Position numbers and translations under genes: made by a program. The notes under the pieces are model-generated. The model did not search any database, was not told where the DNA came from, and worked only from the letters and a program-made list of their open reading frames with translations. A DNA stretch of 64,000 bases from Delphinapterus leucas (taxonomy: Eukaryota > Chordata > Mammalia > Artiodactyla > Monodontidae), in contig NW_022098004.1 in the NCBI RefSeq assembly GCF_002288925.2, positions 7,013,604-7,077,603 on the forward strand, given 5' to 3'. This document shows, in pieces, positions 48,262 to 60,584 of this stretch (its first letter is position 1; every line of letters starts with the position of its first letter).

Positions 48262-49110
48262 AGCTGTTTCAAGGAGTATGGTTTCTTCTGCTAACTTTTC
48301 CCCCTCCCCATTCCCTGGAGCATGTGTCACGGCCTGTGACACAATACCAAGGGAACATGGATGCCGGGGAAATGTCTGCACATGCTACACGTTTGTGGCA
48401 TGCTATGTAAGCGACACCCTGTTTCCCGGCTGGGTTTTCTTGGCACAGGTGTGGGCAGGCGTTAGATTCAGCGCCCCCGCCCCGACCACTGTGCTTAGTG
48501 AACCGGATCACGGTTGCCCCAGAGGGGAGCGTGCATTCTGGGGAAGACGTGCCACCTCTCCATAGAGGACGGGACCCCCTCACAGCAAGGCTCGGGCCCA
48601 AGCAGAGCTGGTGCTTTAAACTGTCCTCCTTTCAAAACACAAAGCATCCTGTTCCGGCTCCTGCCCGCCACCCTCCCCCGCTGCGACCCCACCGCAGCCC
48701 TCTCTCTCCACCTTGCAGATTTGATTTCAGAAACAGATCGATGACTTCTCTCCCTCTCGTGAGGGCGACCCAGTCCCAGTCATGTATCTTAAAACAGTAA
48801 CAATAGCATAATAAAACCTCCAGCAACAAAACACACGTATACAATACTGCATAGGCTATACAAGACCAGAACCCCACAGGCCAGCTTCCGCACTAGAACT
48901 TGACCGCCCCCCCGTGGGGAGGAGATAGCCCAGGACCCCTGCCCCCTCTCCCTCCCCCTCCCCCTCCACTTCCACCCTCCCAGTGTGTCAGTGAAATTTT
49001 TTCAGAAAGGGAAGCACCCAGTTTTGCCTGCCAGCCCGGGCAGGAAAAAGACGGGTAGAGAGCAAAGAAAGGAACTGGCTTCTGGAAATTCTTTGGGTTT
49101 TGGGGTTTTG

Positions 49111-49168
49111 AGGTTGTTGGGGTTTTTTTGTTTGTTTTTTTTTTTTTCTGGTTGTTTTGTTTTCCCAT
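49111..49168. repeat. T-rich low-complexity tract
   Basis: Runs of T with TTTGTTTGTTTT and GGTTGTTTTG units, which would be A-rich in the CMIP pre-mRNA, about 400 bases after the exon 1 donor. Confidence 0.8.
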
Positions 49169-49331
49169 CCGCCGCAGATCCAGATGTGCTTTCCGAAAGG
49201 GAACCCCACCACCATCAGGGCCCAGCCTCGGGGGTCTATCCCAAGGTCCCATCCGTAATTAACACAAGCGCTGGGCCCGGAGGTACCCAAATGCTCAGTC
49301 CGGGGTGGGCCAGATCCTCTCCATAATTCTA

Positions 49332-50386
<1,055 letters not shown>

Positions 50387-50582
50387 AACGGCGGCTGCCG
50401 CCGCGGCTTCGGCCTCTCGCAGGCGGAGTCCGTCGCCGGGCGGGGACGCGAGGGGCCGAGGCGCGGCTCGACGGGAGGGGGCGGCCCCCGGGGAGGGGGC
50501 TGGGGCGGGCGAGCCCTGGCAGGCCCGGGCCCGCCCCGCCCGGAACCTGGGGAGTGGGCGGGGGCCTCGGGGGCGGGGCGCG

Positions 50583-50590
50583 TGACGTCA
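50583..50590. promoter_or_regulatory. Second perfect CRE next to a GC box
   Basis: TGACGTCA lies immediately right of GGGCGGGGCGCG, 212 bases from the first CRE. An exact 8-base CREB/ATF palindrome containing a CpG is uncommon outside CpG islands. Confidence 0.65.
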
Positions 50591-50748
50591 CGCCGAGCCA
50601 CGCCCCCGCCGGTGCCCAGGCCGGTGTTGAGCCGCGCGGCCCGCCTGCCCGACGGTTCTGAGAACGCGCCGCGGCCCCCGCAGCCCACCCTTACCCCCGC
50701 GGCCAGCCGGGATCCGAAATGTCAGCGCCCCGAAACCTGTCCACGCGG

Positions 50749-50893
50749 ATGGCGGAGGTGCGGCCAGGTGCAAACCCGAGGGACCGGGGCCGGGCTGGGC
50801 CGGGCCGAAGGTGTGGGGACAGGACCGCATGCAGGACCTGTGACACCCCCGGAACCCCAGCTCAGGCTGTCCACCTGGCTGGCCAGATGGCGC
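50749..50893 (+). promoter_or_regulatory. Additional ATGGCG (YY1-like) motifs
   Basis: ATGGCGG at 50749-50755 and ATGGCGC at 50887-50893, both on the plus strand at the outer edge of the CpG island, in the same orientation as the one at 50379. Confidence 0.4.
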
Positions 50894-52418
50894 CACAAGA
50901 CAGAGATATTTCCTTGAATTGAATGTGTCCCGTCAGTTATCTGGAGAATGAGCCACACTGCCCTGGCTCAGCCTGCAGCACTCCGCAGGCCTCCTGGTCA
51001 TTTACAAATGTCTGCCCGCCGTGGCCCTTGGGGTCCTCAAGCCTACTGGGGGGAGGGGACAGGCTCCCCAGCCCCACTCCTTCCTTCTGCCCCTGGAGTC
51101 TGATTAGTCCCTAATAGGAACCTAGACAACAAAATCCCTCCCCAGCGTTACCGGCGCCCCCCTCCTCTGCCTGCACCCCAGCAGCTCCAGCTTCTTTACC
51201 TCTCCCCTCAGGCCGGGACCGGGTCATTCATCTCTGCATCCCCAGGTCCTGCGCAGAGCTGTGAGAGAATCATACTGGAAGCCCCTTTGGGGAATGAGCT
51301 ATGGTGTCACTCGGGAACGCCAGCTGTGCAACAAAAAAACGTTCCCTTTCTGCCATCAGGAGTGGCACCAAAAGCCACGAAGCAAGTGCTCTGCTCTGAG
51401 GTGGGGCTTTCTCACATCCACGCACTTCTGCAGTTAATACCATTAAAACCCCCAGATCTGTGCCTTTTTTGTTAAGTGAAGGTGTCTCTGTAGTGAACAC
51501 ACAAGTGTGTGAGCATGCGTTGAATTGCATCATGAGTGTCGAAGTTTGTCCACGGCAGCCCTACAGTGGGGACTGCCCCCTCCCCCTCTCTCCCAAGAAC
51601 AGACAAGATGAGGGCTCCCCAAAACACTCTCACTTGATCCCGGCCAGGGCTGGGGCCAGGGTGGAAGGCAGGGCCCCCGCATGTGTCCCTCACCAGAGAA
51701 GACGCATCTCCAGCCTGCCCAGGAGACGGGCAGAGCTGTTCTCTCCTCATGAGCCCTGGGGAGGCACAGTTAGGCGGGAAAATGGGGAATTCACGGACTC
51801 CCCACAGCCTGCTGGCAAATTCTGTTCTTGAAGTTCTGAACATCAACGGCCTTGAGAAAACCATCAAGCAAGGAGGAGTCAGGCAAGCCAGAGACCCCAC
51901 CCGGTGACACAGACGTGGATGCCGGAGGTGGGGATGGCAGGTGGTTGTGACCAAGACGCCCAGGCCACGCCGCCGAGGGGGTTAGGTCTGTTGTCCGAAC
52001 CTCGATTGAGCTCCTGCTGTTTGCCGGTTGCAGGAGTAATTCCCCGCGTCCTAAGCATGCAGGCAACTTTTCCTTCTCACAGCAACCCATGACACAGGGT
52101 TGACCCATCAGCATCCCCTCCTGCAGGTGAGGCTGCAGGGAGACTGCCAGGCTCACCTGGCTAGCCAGGACTGGGCCCCGGTGCGGAGCTCAGGGTCTAA
52201 GACCATGTAAAGACAATGACCGCACTGTGCTTGGGGCTACAGGGAGGGGGAGGGGCGTATCTAACCCAGCCGGGCTGTGGCACTGGGGACACGTCCTGAC
52301 TCCAAGAGGTCTTTAGGAATCAGGTAAAGAAGGGGAAAGGTGCTCCTGGAAGGGGGGACGGCACATACAAAGGCAAAGAGGTGGGAAGACCCTCAGCCTG
52401 TGCAGGAAGCTCCAGACT

Positions 52419-52770
52419 TTTTTTTGTTGTTTTTTATTTTATTTATTTTTGGCGGCGTTGGGTCTTCGTTGCTGCACGCGGGCTTTCTCTAGTTGCAGCG
52501 AGCGGGGGCTACTCTTTGTTGCGGTGCTCGGGCTTCTCCTTGTGGTGGCTTCTCTTGTGGCGGAGCACAGGCTCTAGGCGCGTGGGCTTCGGTAGTTGTG
52601 GTGCACGGGCTCAGTAGTTGTGGCTCGCAGGCTCTAGAGCGTAGGCTCAGTAGTTGTGGCGCACGGGCTTAGTTGCTCTGCGGCATGTGGGATCTTCCCA
52701 GACCAGGCCTCGAACCTGTGTCCCCTGCATTGGCAGGCGGATTCTTAACCACCGTGCCACCAGGGGAGCC
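52419..52770 (-). mobile_element. CHR SINE, long form
   Basis: Head on the minus strand ends at 52770 ('ggctcccctggtggcacggt'). The extended body has several GTAGTTGTGG-containing subrepeats, and the T-rich tail is at 52419-52455. CCAGAC flanks both sides (52412-52417 and 52771-52776). Confidence 0.9.
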
Positions 52771-53323
52771 CCAGACATTTTGCCAAGGCACGCAAGGAGC
52801 CCAGGGGATGCAGGGCAGAGGCCTCAGAGGTGAGCAGGGGCTGAGCGGGCAGTACCTTGAAATGCAGGCCCAGGGACCAGACTCTGCCCTGAGAGCAGTG
52901 GGAAGCCACCACGTGGGGCATGCAGGGAGCGACTTGTAGATATCACCTTCATAAGGTCACTGGCCACAGCATGACATGGACCAGATTTGCAGAGCGGCAG
53001 CCTGGAGGCAGGGAGGCTGGTGAGGAGGCTGTTGAGGGTACCCGGGAGGGAGGTGATGGGGTCCAGCAGGAAATCATGGAGTGGGGAGGCTCGGTGGCAG
53101 ACAAAGCAGCTGCTGTCCACTCGAGGGACATCTGTGGACCCTCCTCTCCCTGTTCAGGGGGCAAAACTTCAGCAGAACGCGATTTACCAGGAGGCAGAGG
53201 ATCCCTGATTTTATCCAGACATCCTCAACACTGCTTGATACGGTGGTCGATCTGTAAGCATTAAACAGGAACAGCATGATAAGATGACCAGCACCCAAGT
53301 GCCAGGTACTATGTTGGGGGTGT

Positions 53324-53325
<2 letters not shown>

Positions 53326-53361
<36 letters not shown>
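53326..53361. repeat. (TA)n microsatellite
   Basis: About 18 uninterrupted TA units at the poly(A) end of a reverse-oriented L1. Self-complementary, prone to cruciform formation and to length change. Confidence 0.92.
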
Positions 53362-53365
<4 letters not shown>

Positions 53366-53697
53366 AAACATCTTTATTGGAGTATAATTGCTTTACAATG
53401 GTGTGTTAGTTTCTGCTTTATAACAAAGTGAATCAGCTACACACATACATATGTTCCCATATCTCGTCCCTCTTACGTCCCCCCTTCCACCCTCCCTATC
53501 CCACCCCTCTAGGTGGTCACAGAGCACCGAGCTGATCTCCCTGTGCTATGCGGCTGCTTCCCACTAGCCATCTATTTTACGTTTGGTAGTGTATATATGT
53601 CCATGCCACTCTCTCGCTTCGTCCCGGCTTACCCTTCCCCCTCCCCCTGTCCTCAGGTCCATTCTCTACGTCTGCATCTTTATTCCTGTCCTGTGGG
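53362..53697 (-). mobile_element. 5'-truncated LINE-1 3'UTR
   Basis: 'catctttattggagtataat', 'ttgctttacaatggtgtgtt', 'ctaggtggtcacagagcacc' and 'tgctatgcggctgcttccc' are the reverse complement of the 3'UTR seen in the L1 at 11178-11807. Only the UTR was inserted, with no ORF2. Confidence 0.93.
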
Positions 53698-55274
53698 GGC
53701 ATTGTATATCGATATTTATTCTCCTTTCTTCCAACCAACCCAGAAGGCAAAAATTCTTACCATCCCCATCTTAAGGGCGAGGAAGTTGAGTCTCAGAGAG
53801 GATCAGACAACCATGGGGATCCAGCCAAGATTTGTACCCGAAATTCTGACCTGAAAGTCCATGTTTTTCCCGCTCCTCCTTTGTTAATGTTTTCCTGAGC
53901 AGGGACTCAGGAAGAAAGTGTTGAATCTGATCAATGTCATCTTTCAATAAGAATATTTCTCGGTCTGAGTTTGACGTCAGTGATATGGAGCCCCCAAGGT
54001 ACTGCCGGAAGTTCCTTGCGAACAGAAACCAGGAGCTCCTGGTGGACAGCGGCACTCAGTGCCTGCAGGCAAAGAGGCAGTGACTTTTGGTCAGACTCTC
54101 CTGTCCTCTGTTGCCTAGGCACGTGCAGGCAGTAGGTCGAGGTCAGTGAGGGTGTGAGAAGGTGGGACACGTTGATAGCTGGTGATACGCAGAGCCCCTC
54201 GCCTCCCACTGTCCCAGGTTCCTGACCTAAAAATGAGTAAGTCCAGCTGTCAGATTCCTTCAGAAGTCCCCTCCCTCCAGCCCGCCAGCCTCTGTAGGAG
54301 ACACAAGCCCATCAAGTTTCCACTGATGGATCATGTACCCAGGTCATCCTTGGTGCCACAAGAACCCTGACTCTGCAAAGAACAGTGCAGGCCCCTTAGA
54401 GTTCACCCTCCCGGCGTCAAACTTGAGAGGGTTATGGAGCAGCAGGAAGGGCACGCAAGTTCACAAACGCTTCACTCTCCTCAGGCCCCCACTGGCCAGT
54501 TGACTCACAAAGGTCACCAGACAGAGCTGCGACGTTCTGCATTCTTTGCTGGCAGTCCCAAAGAGCAACGTTCTGCTCTCACCTGCTCACTGGAAGTACC
54601 TCTCCCACTTGGGTCAGCAAGTGGGAGGCTTATTGCCACTACAGGCTTACCCCGGGCCATACTGGTGGAGAAGCTACTCCGCCTGAGGAGCTGGGAGAAC
54701 GCAGTGAGCAGGCAGGGACCTGCCCTCGTGAGCTCACATCTCAACCCCAAGGCCCCTCAAGTCACCCCTGGCGCCAACTCAGAGAGGAAAGACAGACCTG
54801 TTACCCTGGCTGCCCACAAAGGGGTCCCTGGTGGGGAGGAGAGCATCGGCGCTGACGGCCCTAGGAGAGGGCCACCTAAGCACCCGCTTCTAGCAGCCCT
54901 GCCCCTTCCGGCAGACGCCCACAGGTGGGTGTCCTCCTCGGACTGGTCTCCAGTGCAGATCCTCAGCGGCCTTTGCCCAGCTCCCTCCTTGCCCCCACCC
55001 CCAACTATGAAAGGGTGCACAAACCCAACACACTGTGCCCTGCAAGAGGGCAGCGTCCATTCCAGTTCCGCACATCACTGTGTCCGGTGGTGTGCTGGTG
55101 AAATGTTTAACCATCGGCTTGCGGGGGGCGGGGAAGCCCTGATTTATAGCATTTGACAATTCCCCAGTTGGAAATATTCCCGCCATGGCTGTTTTCAGGT
55201 TATCAACATGCATCACTGAACGTGAGGTTGGGAAGAGACGCACCCCATTGTAGTGTTTCTACCCTACAGATAGA

Positions 55275-55390
55275 ACATTCCAGGGGGCAGCAAACGGTGG
55301 CTGAGGGGCCAGACTCAGCGCATGGCTTACAAAGGCTAAAATATTTACTACCTGGCCCTTTTACAGAAGAAGTTTGGGGACCCCTGAGAG
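55275..55390 (-). mobile_element. Probable hAT-type DNA transposon fragment
   Basis: 'ggctaaaatatttactacct' and 'ggcccttttacagaagaagt' with the ending 'ttggggacccctgag' is the reverse of a common old mammalian repeat whose forward form has 'ctgtaaagggccagatagta'. Family not named. Confidence 0.5.
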
Positions 55391-55560
55391 AGACATAAAT
55401 AATCTACAGAACGGAGATACAAAATGTAGTATAATATGTAGTCAAATAATTAGGAAGTGGTGAGTTTTATTACCTTTTTAAGAATATGATTTATTTAATC
55501 GTAACTTTATATTAATTCGATCTTGTTTAATGGCTGTTTGACAACCAGCTTGCAAAATTC
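55391..55560. other. AT-rich block
   Basis: About 170 bases strongly richer in A and T than the surroundings, with TAATATGTAG, 'tgatttatttaatcgtaact' and 'ttatattaattcgatc'. No repeat or gene recognised. Confidence 0.6.
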
Positions 55561-55719
55561 ATGAAAAATTAACAATCAGCTCTCACGAGCCAGTATAGGT
55601 CAGCTTGAGCAGGTCCCTGCCTGTTCTGGCCCAGAGAAGATGCACTATGGTTATCTGTTGAATGGTTGGAAATCAAACAGCAACACCAACGTTCTAACCA
55701 TTAGGTCACCTTGCCCTGC

Positions 55720-55746
55720 TTCCTTCCTTCCTTCTTTCATTCAGTT
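55720..55746. repeat. (CTTC)n tract
   Basis: CTTCCTTCCTTCCTTC followed by TTTCATTC, a short pyrimidine microsatellite. Confidence 0.8.
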
Positions 55747-55929
55747 CCATTAAACATGTGTCTGTTAGCACCTACTGAGTGCCAAGGACTTTGTTGGGGA
55801 CTACAGATCCAGCTCACATAAGATGCTGCCCTCATGGGCTCACAGTCGAGCGAGGGGAATCAGACACCCCTCCTCCCCCAATCATCCCCCCTCAAAAAAA
55901 AAAGTATGCGAGGAAGAAAACAAACTCCT

Positions 55930-56090
55930 TGCCCTTTCCTTTACCAGCTGTGTGTATCTTTGGTTGATTTACTATAAAACGGGACTGCAACAGTACCTTT
56001 TTCCGGAGTCATAGGAATTAAATGAGATAATCAATGTTGAGCTCGCAGCCTGGCACTGGGTAGGCACTTAGAACAAGCGCTGGCTACTTT
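55930..56090 (+). mobile_element. MIR SINE fragment
   Basis: 'actataaaacgggactgcaa', 'gaattaaatgagataatcaa' and 'agcctggcactgggtaggca' in MIR 3' order. Confidence 0.7.
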
Positions 56091-56218
56091 GTGTTGCCAC
56101 TGTCATTTTAGAACCCATGTTCCCACGGCCCTGACCGCAGGCGCTCCCCTAGATCACTTCTCCAAACGTTTCCCATCTGCCCAACAACTGGGATGCAGAT
56201 ACCCAATACAGCACCTTT

Positions 56219-56430
56219 GCAGGGTTTTCAACTTTGGCGCTATTAACATTTACGGCTGGATCATTCTTGGCGGTAGACAGCTGTCCTGACGACTTCAGGG
56301 TGTTTAGCAGAATCCTTGGCCTTAACCCACAGATGCCAGGAGCAGCCACAATTTGTGACAATGAAAATGTCCCCAGACGTTATCCCATGTCACCTGGGAG
56401 GCAAAATCAGCCCCAATTGAGAACCCCTGG
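56219..56430 (-). mobile_element. MER20 (hAT-Charlie) element, nearly full length
   Basis: 'gggttttcaactttggcgct', 'tgtcctgacgacttcagggt', 'gatgccaggagcagccacaa' and 'aatgtccccagacgttatcc' with the end 'gcccccaattgagaacccctg' (slightly degraded) form the reverse MER20 consensus over about 212 bases, including both terminal inverted repeats. Confidence 0.85.
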
Positions 56431-56860
56431 TTTAAAGGAAGACATTTTTCCCATCCTGTCAGCTGGTACAGGCTGCTCCCCAGCCATCCTGTGGTTCCCA
56501 GTCTGGGGGAGATTATATTGTCCACGTTCATGCAACGGCACGTCCTTCCTCAGATACCACTTCCCAGGGGCCGGAGGAAACTCGCAGCCAGCTCTATCAG
56601 ACTGTCAAGGAACACGAGGACCCACAGGATGAAATTAGGTGCAACCTGTTTTGCGTCGTGTTTTTGGAGCCCTTTAATGGCATGAAGCCATGCCTGTAAT
56701 CAATCATATGCCAAGCACCAAAAGCAGACAACAGAATTGTTTGTTCTTAACTTCATAGCTGCTCATGGCACTGTTGCTTTTGGGGAACGCTCCGGAAGCT
56801 CCACCTGAAAACTGTCTCAAAATTACATCATCCAGGAGAGCATTCCCGAACCTCATTTTT

Positions 56861-57064
56861 TTTTTTTTTTTTTTTGGTACGCGGGCCTCTCACTGTTGCG
56901 GCCTCTCCCGTTGCGGAGCACAGGCTCTGGACGCGCAGGCTCAGCGGCCATGGCTCACGGGCCCAGCCGCTCCGCGGCGTGTGGGATCCTCCCGGACCGG
57001 GGCACGAACCCGTGTCCCCTGCAACGGCAGGCAGACTCTCAACCACTGCGCCACCAGGGAAGCC
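56861..57064 (-). mobile_element. CHR-2-like SINE, short form, with 16-bp perfect target-site duplication
   Basis: T-run tail at the left, 'gtacgcgggcctctcactgt', the B-box region, and the head ending at 57064. CCCGAACCTCATTTTT at 56845-56860 is repeated exactly at 57065-57080. Most CpGs are intact, so the insertion is comparatively recent. Confidence 0.97.
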
Positions 57065-57629
57065 CCCGAACCTCATTTTTAACAGGCATGAGACACCAGC
57101 ATAACGGAACACACACTCTGTACCGATGGCATTTAATGTACTGATTGAATAATAAAATGTGCTTATTCTCCTGGTATAGGGAGAGGAGTCATGTTTTCAT
57201 CCTGAAGTTGGGGAACATCCCCCTTCTGCTTCTGAGCTGATGTGAAGTCAGCCCATTTTCTAGGCTCACGGGTGGGGAAGAAGGGAGGAGCGGGTGGGAG
57301 CACGATTCCTACTTCGCAGCCTGTGATACTGGGTGGCTGAGTGATGACTGTGCCACCCTGCCCACTTCTCTGGTTTGGGGGATTTGGGGGTGCAAAGGTG
57401 GGCATCAAAGGAACATGGAGTACCACCCGCTCTGCCTTTCTTTCTCACTCTCCCCAAATAATTAAATCTGAGGTTAATTTTTTTTTCAAGTATCACAGAG
57501 GATTGAACATTTATCTGGAACTAATCTTTGTTACACACAATCAGCGGATTCATTTATATACACACACCAAAACCTTAATAGCAGTTACCTCTGGAGTGGT
57601 GGGATTACAGGTCATTCTTTTCCCTTTTG

Positions 57630-58000
57630 AAATCAACATTATCGAAGTATAATTTACATGAAATAAAACGCACCCACTTTAAAAGAACAGGTTGATAAGT
57701 GCTGACGAATGTCTACATCCAGGTGACTACCACCCCAATCAAGTATTGACGTAGAACATTCCCACAACCCAAGAAAAGTTTCTTGCGCTCCTCTGCCGTT
57801 GATTCCAGCCACCCACTTCCGGACCTAGGCAACCCCCGATCTGCCTGTCACCACTTCTTGGACCTCATATAAATAGAGTCAAAAGATACATCCTCCTTCG
57901 GGTCTGACCCCTTTGATGCAGCATAACAATTTTTGCAATCCATCTGTGTTGGTGCACGTATTGTGGTCTGTTCCTTTCGTGGCTGACTAATCTAACCATT
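57630..58000 (-). mobile_element. Old LINE-1 (L1M) fragment
   Basis: 'tcgaagtataatttacatga', 'acaggttgataagtgctgac', 'ctacatccaggtgactacca', 'tataaatagagtcaaaagat' and 'ctgtgttggtgcacgtattg' are a reverse-oriented old L1 end region. Confidence 0.65.
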
Positions 58001-58589
58001 ACACGGCTGTAACAATTACAGGGAAATATTTGTTTTCTTCTTTATGCCTCTCTTCCCACCCCCCCCAAGCCCAAATTTTCTACAATGAACATGCATTGAT
58101 TTGTTTCACTTTTTAAAATGAAGACGAATGCCATTCGTTTGTTTTAAAATTCACGGGGACTTTATGAAGAGCCCGAACACCAGGCTGCTGCTGACTCGTG
58201 GAAATGGATGCCTGGCACAGCTCCATGGAGGACTGAAGGCCATGGATCATATTTTTAAAAATAAAAACCACTGTGTTTTTCAGATTAATTGCATCTCTCT
58301 CCCACACCAGCCTTTGCGGTGAGCTGCTCAAATTGACCAATTTAAATGTGACCTCACTTCTTTCCCCTTCATCCGCTCTGAGTCAGTTGCTAAGAAGCAA
58401 AAGGAAAGGAAGTATCGGAGGGGGGGAGGGAAACGTGTTACATGTGTGGAGTACGTGTGGCTCTTCCAAAACTTCCCCACACCCCCCTTTCATCAGCTGA
58501 GGCACGATCAAGGGTTTGTGCAGGATCCCAGAGCAGGAGAGCAGAAGGATGCCATCCAGGGGCTCCAGGTAGGATGGGAAGGAGGCTGA

Positions 58590-58830
58590 AAGCACAAACT
58601 TTGGACCCGGAGCCCAGCTGTCCACCTTACTTAGGTGGGTGATACTAACCAAACCTCTTAACCTCTCGGAACCTCAGTCTCTTCATCTGTGAAACAGAGA
58701 TCCAATCATGATACTCACAATCGAGCAAATGAGATAATGCATGTAAAGTGCCCAGAACAAGGTTTAGGAAGAAGTCAGTGCCCAATACATGGTAGGGAAA
58801 TAAATGGTTGCTCAACTCCTGGTCCCTACT
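58590..58830 (+). mobile_element. MIR SINE, well preserved
   Basis: 'caaacctcttaacctctcgg', 'aacctcagtctcttcatctg', 'gagcaaatgagataatgcat' and 'gtaaagtgcccagaacaagg' follow the MIR consensus. Confidence 0.85.
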
Positions 58831-59509
58831 TTCTTCAACCACAGCACGAAACTGAAACTGCAGTCTGCTTGGGCTGACAGGAGAGGAGTGGACATTTTCC
58901 TCCACTAACTCCAGGGAGCAGACCCTCGCAGATGCAAAGAAACACGGGGAAGTCAGGCTGCGGCATCCAGGTGTTCACCAAGACCCCGGCTGCAACAGAA
59001 ACCAGAGTAGCTTCAAAAAGGGTGGAAATGGCTTTTAAGGAATCGAGGGTGTCTCACAGAACCCCAAGGGCATAAAGGTAGGCAGGTCTCAGCAAGAGCC
59101 AGAAACCAGGGACCCAGGAGCTTCTCTCTGCTCTGTGTACCTGCTTCTCTCTGACTCATCCTTCCCCCCCATCCTGGCTTTCTCTGCTGTGTTGCCTCCG
59201 CCTGACAGAAGGTGACCACTCGAGAGACCAGCAGGATCAACAGACTAGGAGCTCTCTTTTGGTCCAGTTCTAAGGGAAGAACTTGGTTGCTCAGTTGGCC
59301 CAGATGCCCACCCTAGCCAGTGTCCGAGCAGAGCTGCACAAATATGGCTGCTGGCAACCCGCTCCTTAGAGGTGAGAAGGACGGTCAGGTGGGTCACTGT
59401 GATCTGGTCAGACCCCACCCCCCCAAGAAGCGTCTTATCCCAAATAACAACTACTTCTTTCATTGTGTTCCCCAACCTTGTGCATTTCTTGACTTTATTA
59501 ATAATAATA

Positions 59510-59735
59510 GCAAATAGCCACATAAGGCTCACTGTGTGCCAGCCACTGGTGTGAGCACTTTGCCTGTGTGGATTCCTTTAAGTTAATCCTCACAAAATTG
59601 CAATGAGGTTTATTGTGTCCATTGTACTGGTGAGGAAACTGACAAGCAGGGAGGTTAATTAACTTGCCAAGGTCACACTTGAACTCAGCCAATCTGGTAC
59701 CAGACTCCTTCTCTTAGCCACCACGCCATGTTGCC
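59510..59735 (-). mobile_element. MIR SINE, well preserved
   Basis: 'gtgtgccagccactggtgtg', 'gttaatcctcacaaaattgc', 'actggtgaggaaactgacaa' and 'aacttgccaaggtcacactt', ending near 'ctcttagccaccacgcca', form a full reverse MIR. Confidence 0.9.
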
Positions 59736-60584
59736 TATTTTAGCCCCAATCATGTTTTTTATAATTTCTCTGTTAGCCCATGTCTCTCAAAAAGAGAAGA
59801 AAAAGACGAAGGGGATGAACACCATCTCTGACATTTCGCAAAAGCCTTTTACAGTAGACAATGGAAAATGCTGGAACTTTGCTGGCTGTCCTCACTGTTT
59901 CATTTTGAGCTGTGGGAGTCAGGCGGGACAGGCATGACAGCATTGTTATTGCCTCTCCACGCCGCCCTGTGACACTCCCCTGGCCTGGACCACCTGGGGC
60001 AGGACCTGTAGCTTCTTAACCTGCATGCAACGGGTGCTCAGTAAGGTGGTTTTTGCCAAGAAAATGTGTTCCCCGCATTACAGTTTTCAAAGCACTTCCA
60101 AAGACAGGCAAAGAGATCAGTTAATATACTGTCCCCGTGATACCTCAAGGAAGGGGGGTCCGTGGGAAGAACATACACGTGAGAACCCAGCCAACACTGA
60201 ACAACCAGGCCCTGGGAGGAACAGGAATCACGGCAGGGTCTGCACAAAGCCTCCTCTCTCCTCTCTGCCTTTTGTCCTGATCTCTCTGGGATTCTGGTCC
60301 AGTGCCTCATGGGACTCTGACTGCCTCTGCTATGTGTCTGGCACTGAGCCTGAAATGGCCAACTCAGCCCAAGCACCAGGGCTAAGTAGGCACCATCGCC
60401 CAGCTTCCCACCACCTCCAAACGTCCAGGTGAGGAATCTGACGGATGGCTGGATTTTATCCATACAGGCCCCGAGTCTCAGGTTCTTTGGCCCCAGGCTC
60501 AAAGAAGGAAAGTAACTTGCCCAAGGTCTCCCAGAGGGGAGGCCACCAAATCAGGATACTGGCCTGTCAGCACCCGGACTCCTT

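Larger units (their letters stand above)
53285..53855 (-). mobile_element. MIR SINE split by a LINE-1 insertion
   Basis: Left part 'aagtgccaggtactatgttg', right part 'ttaccatccccatcttaagg' and 'gaagttgagtctcagagagg': the two sides of one reverse MIR. The junction sequences starting TGGGGG are similar at about 53313 and 53697, suggesting a diverged target-site duplication. Confidence 0.75.

Noticed and set aside
54434..55156. 240-codon plus-strand frame upstream of CMIP
   Set aside because: No recognisable domain, no splice or promoter context, and composition is typical of unique noncoding GC-moderate DNA.
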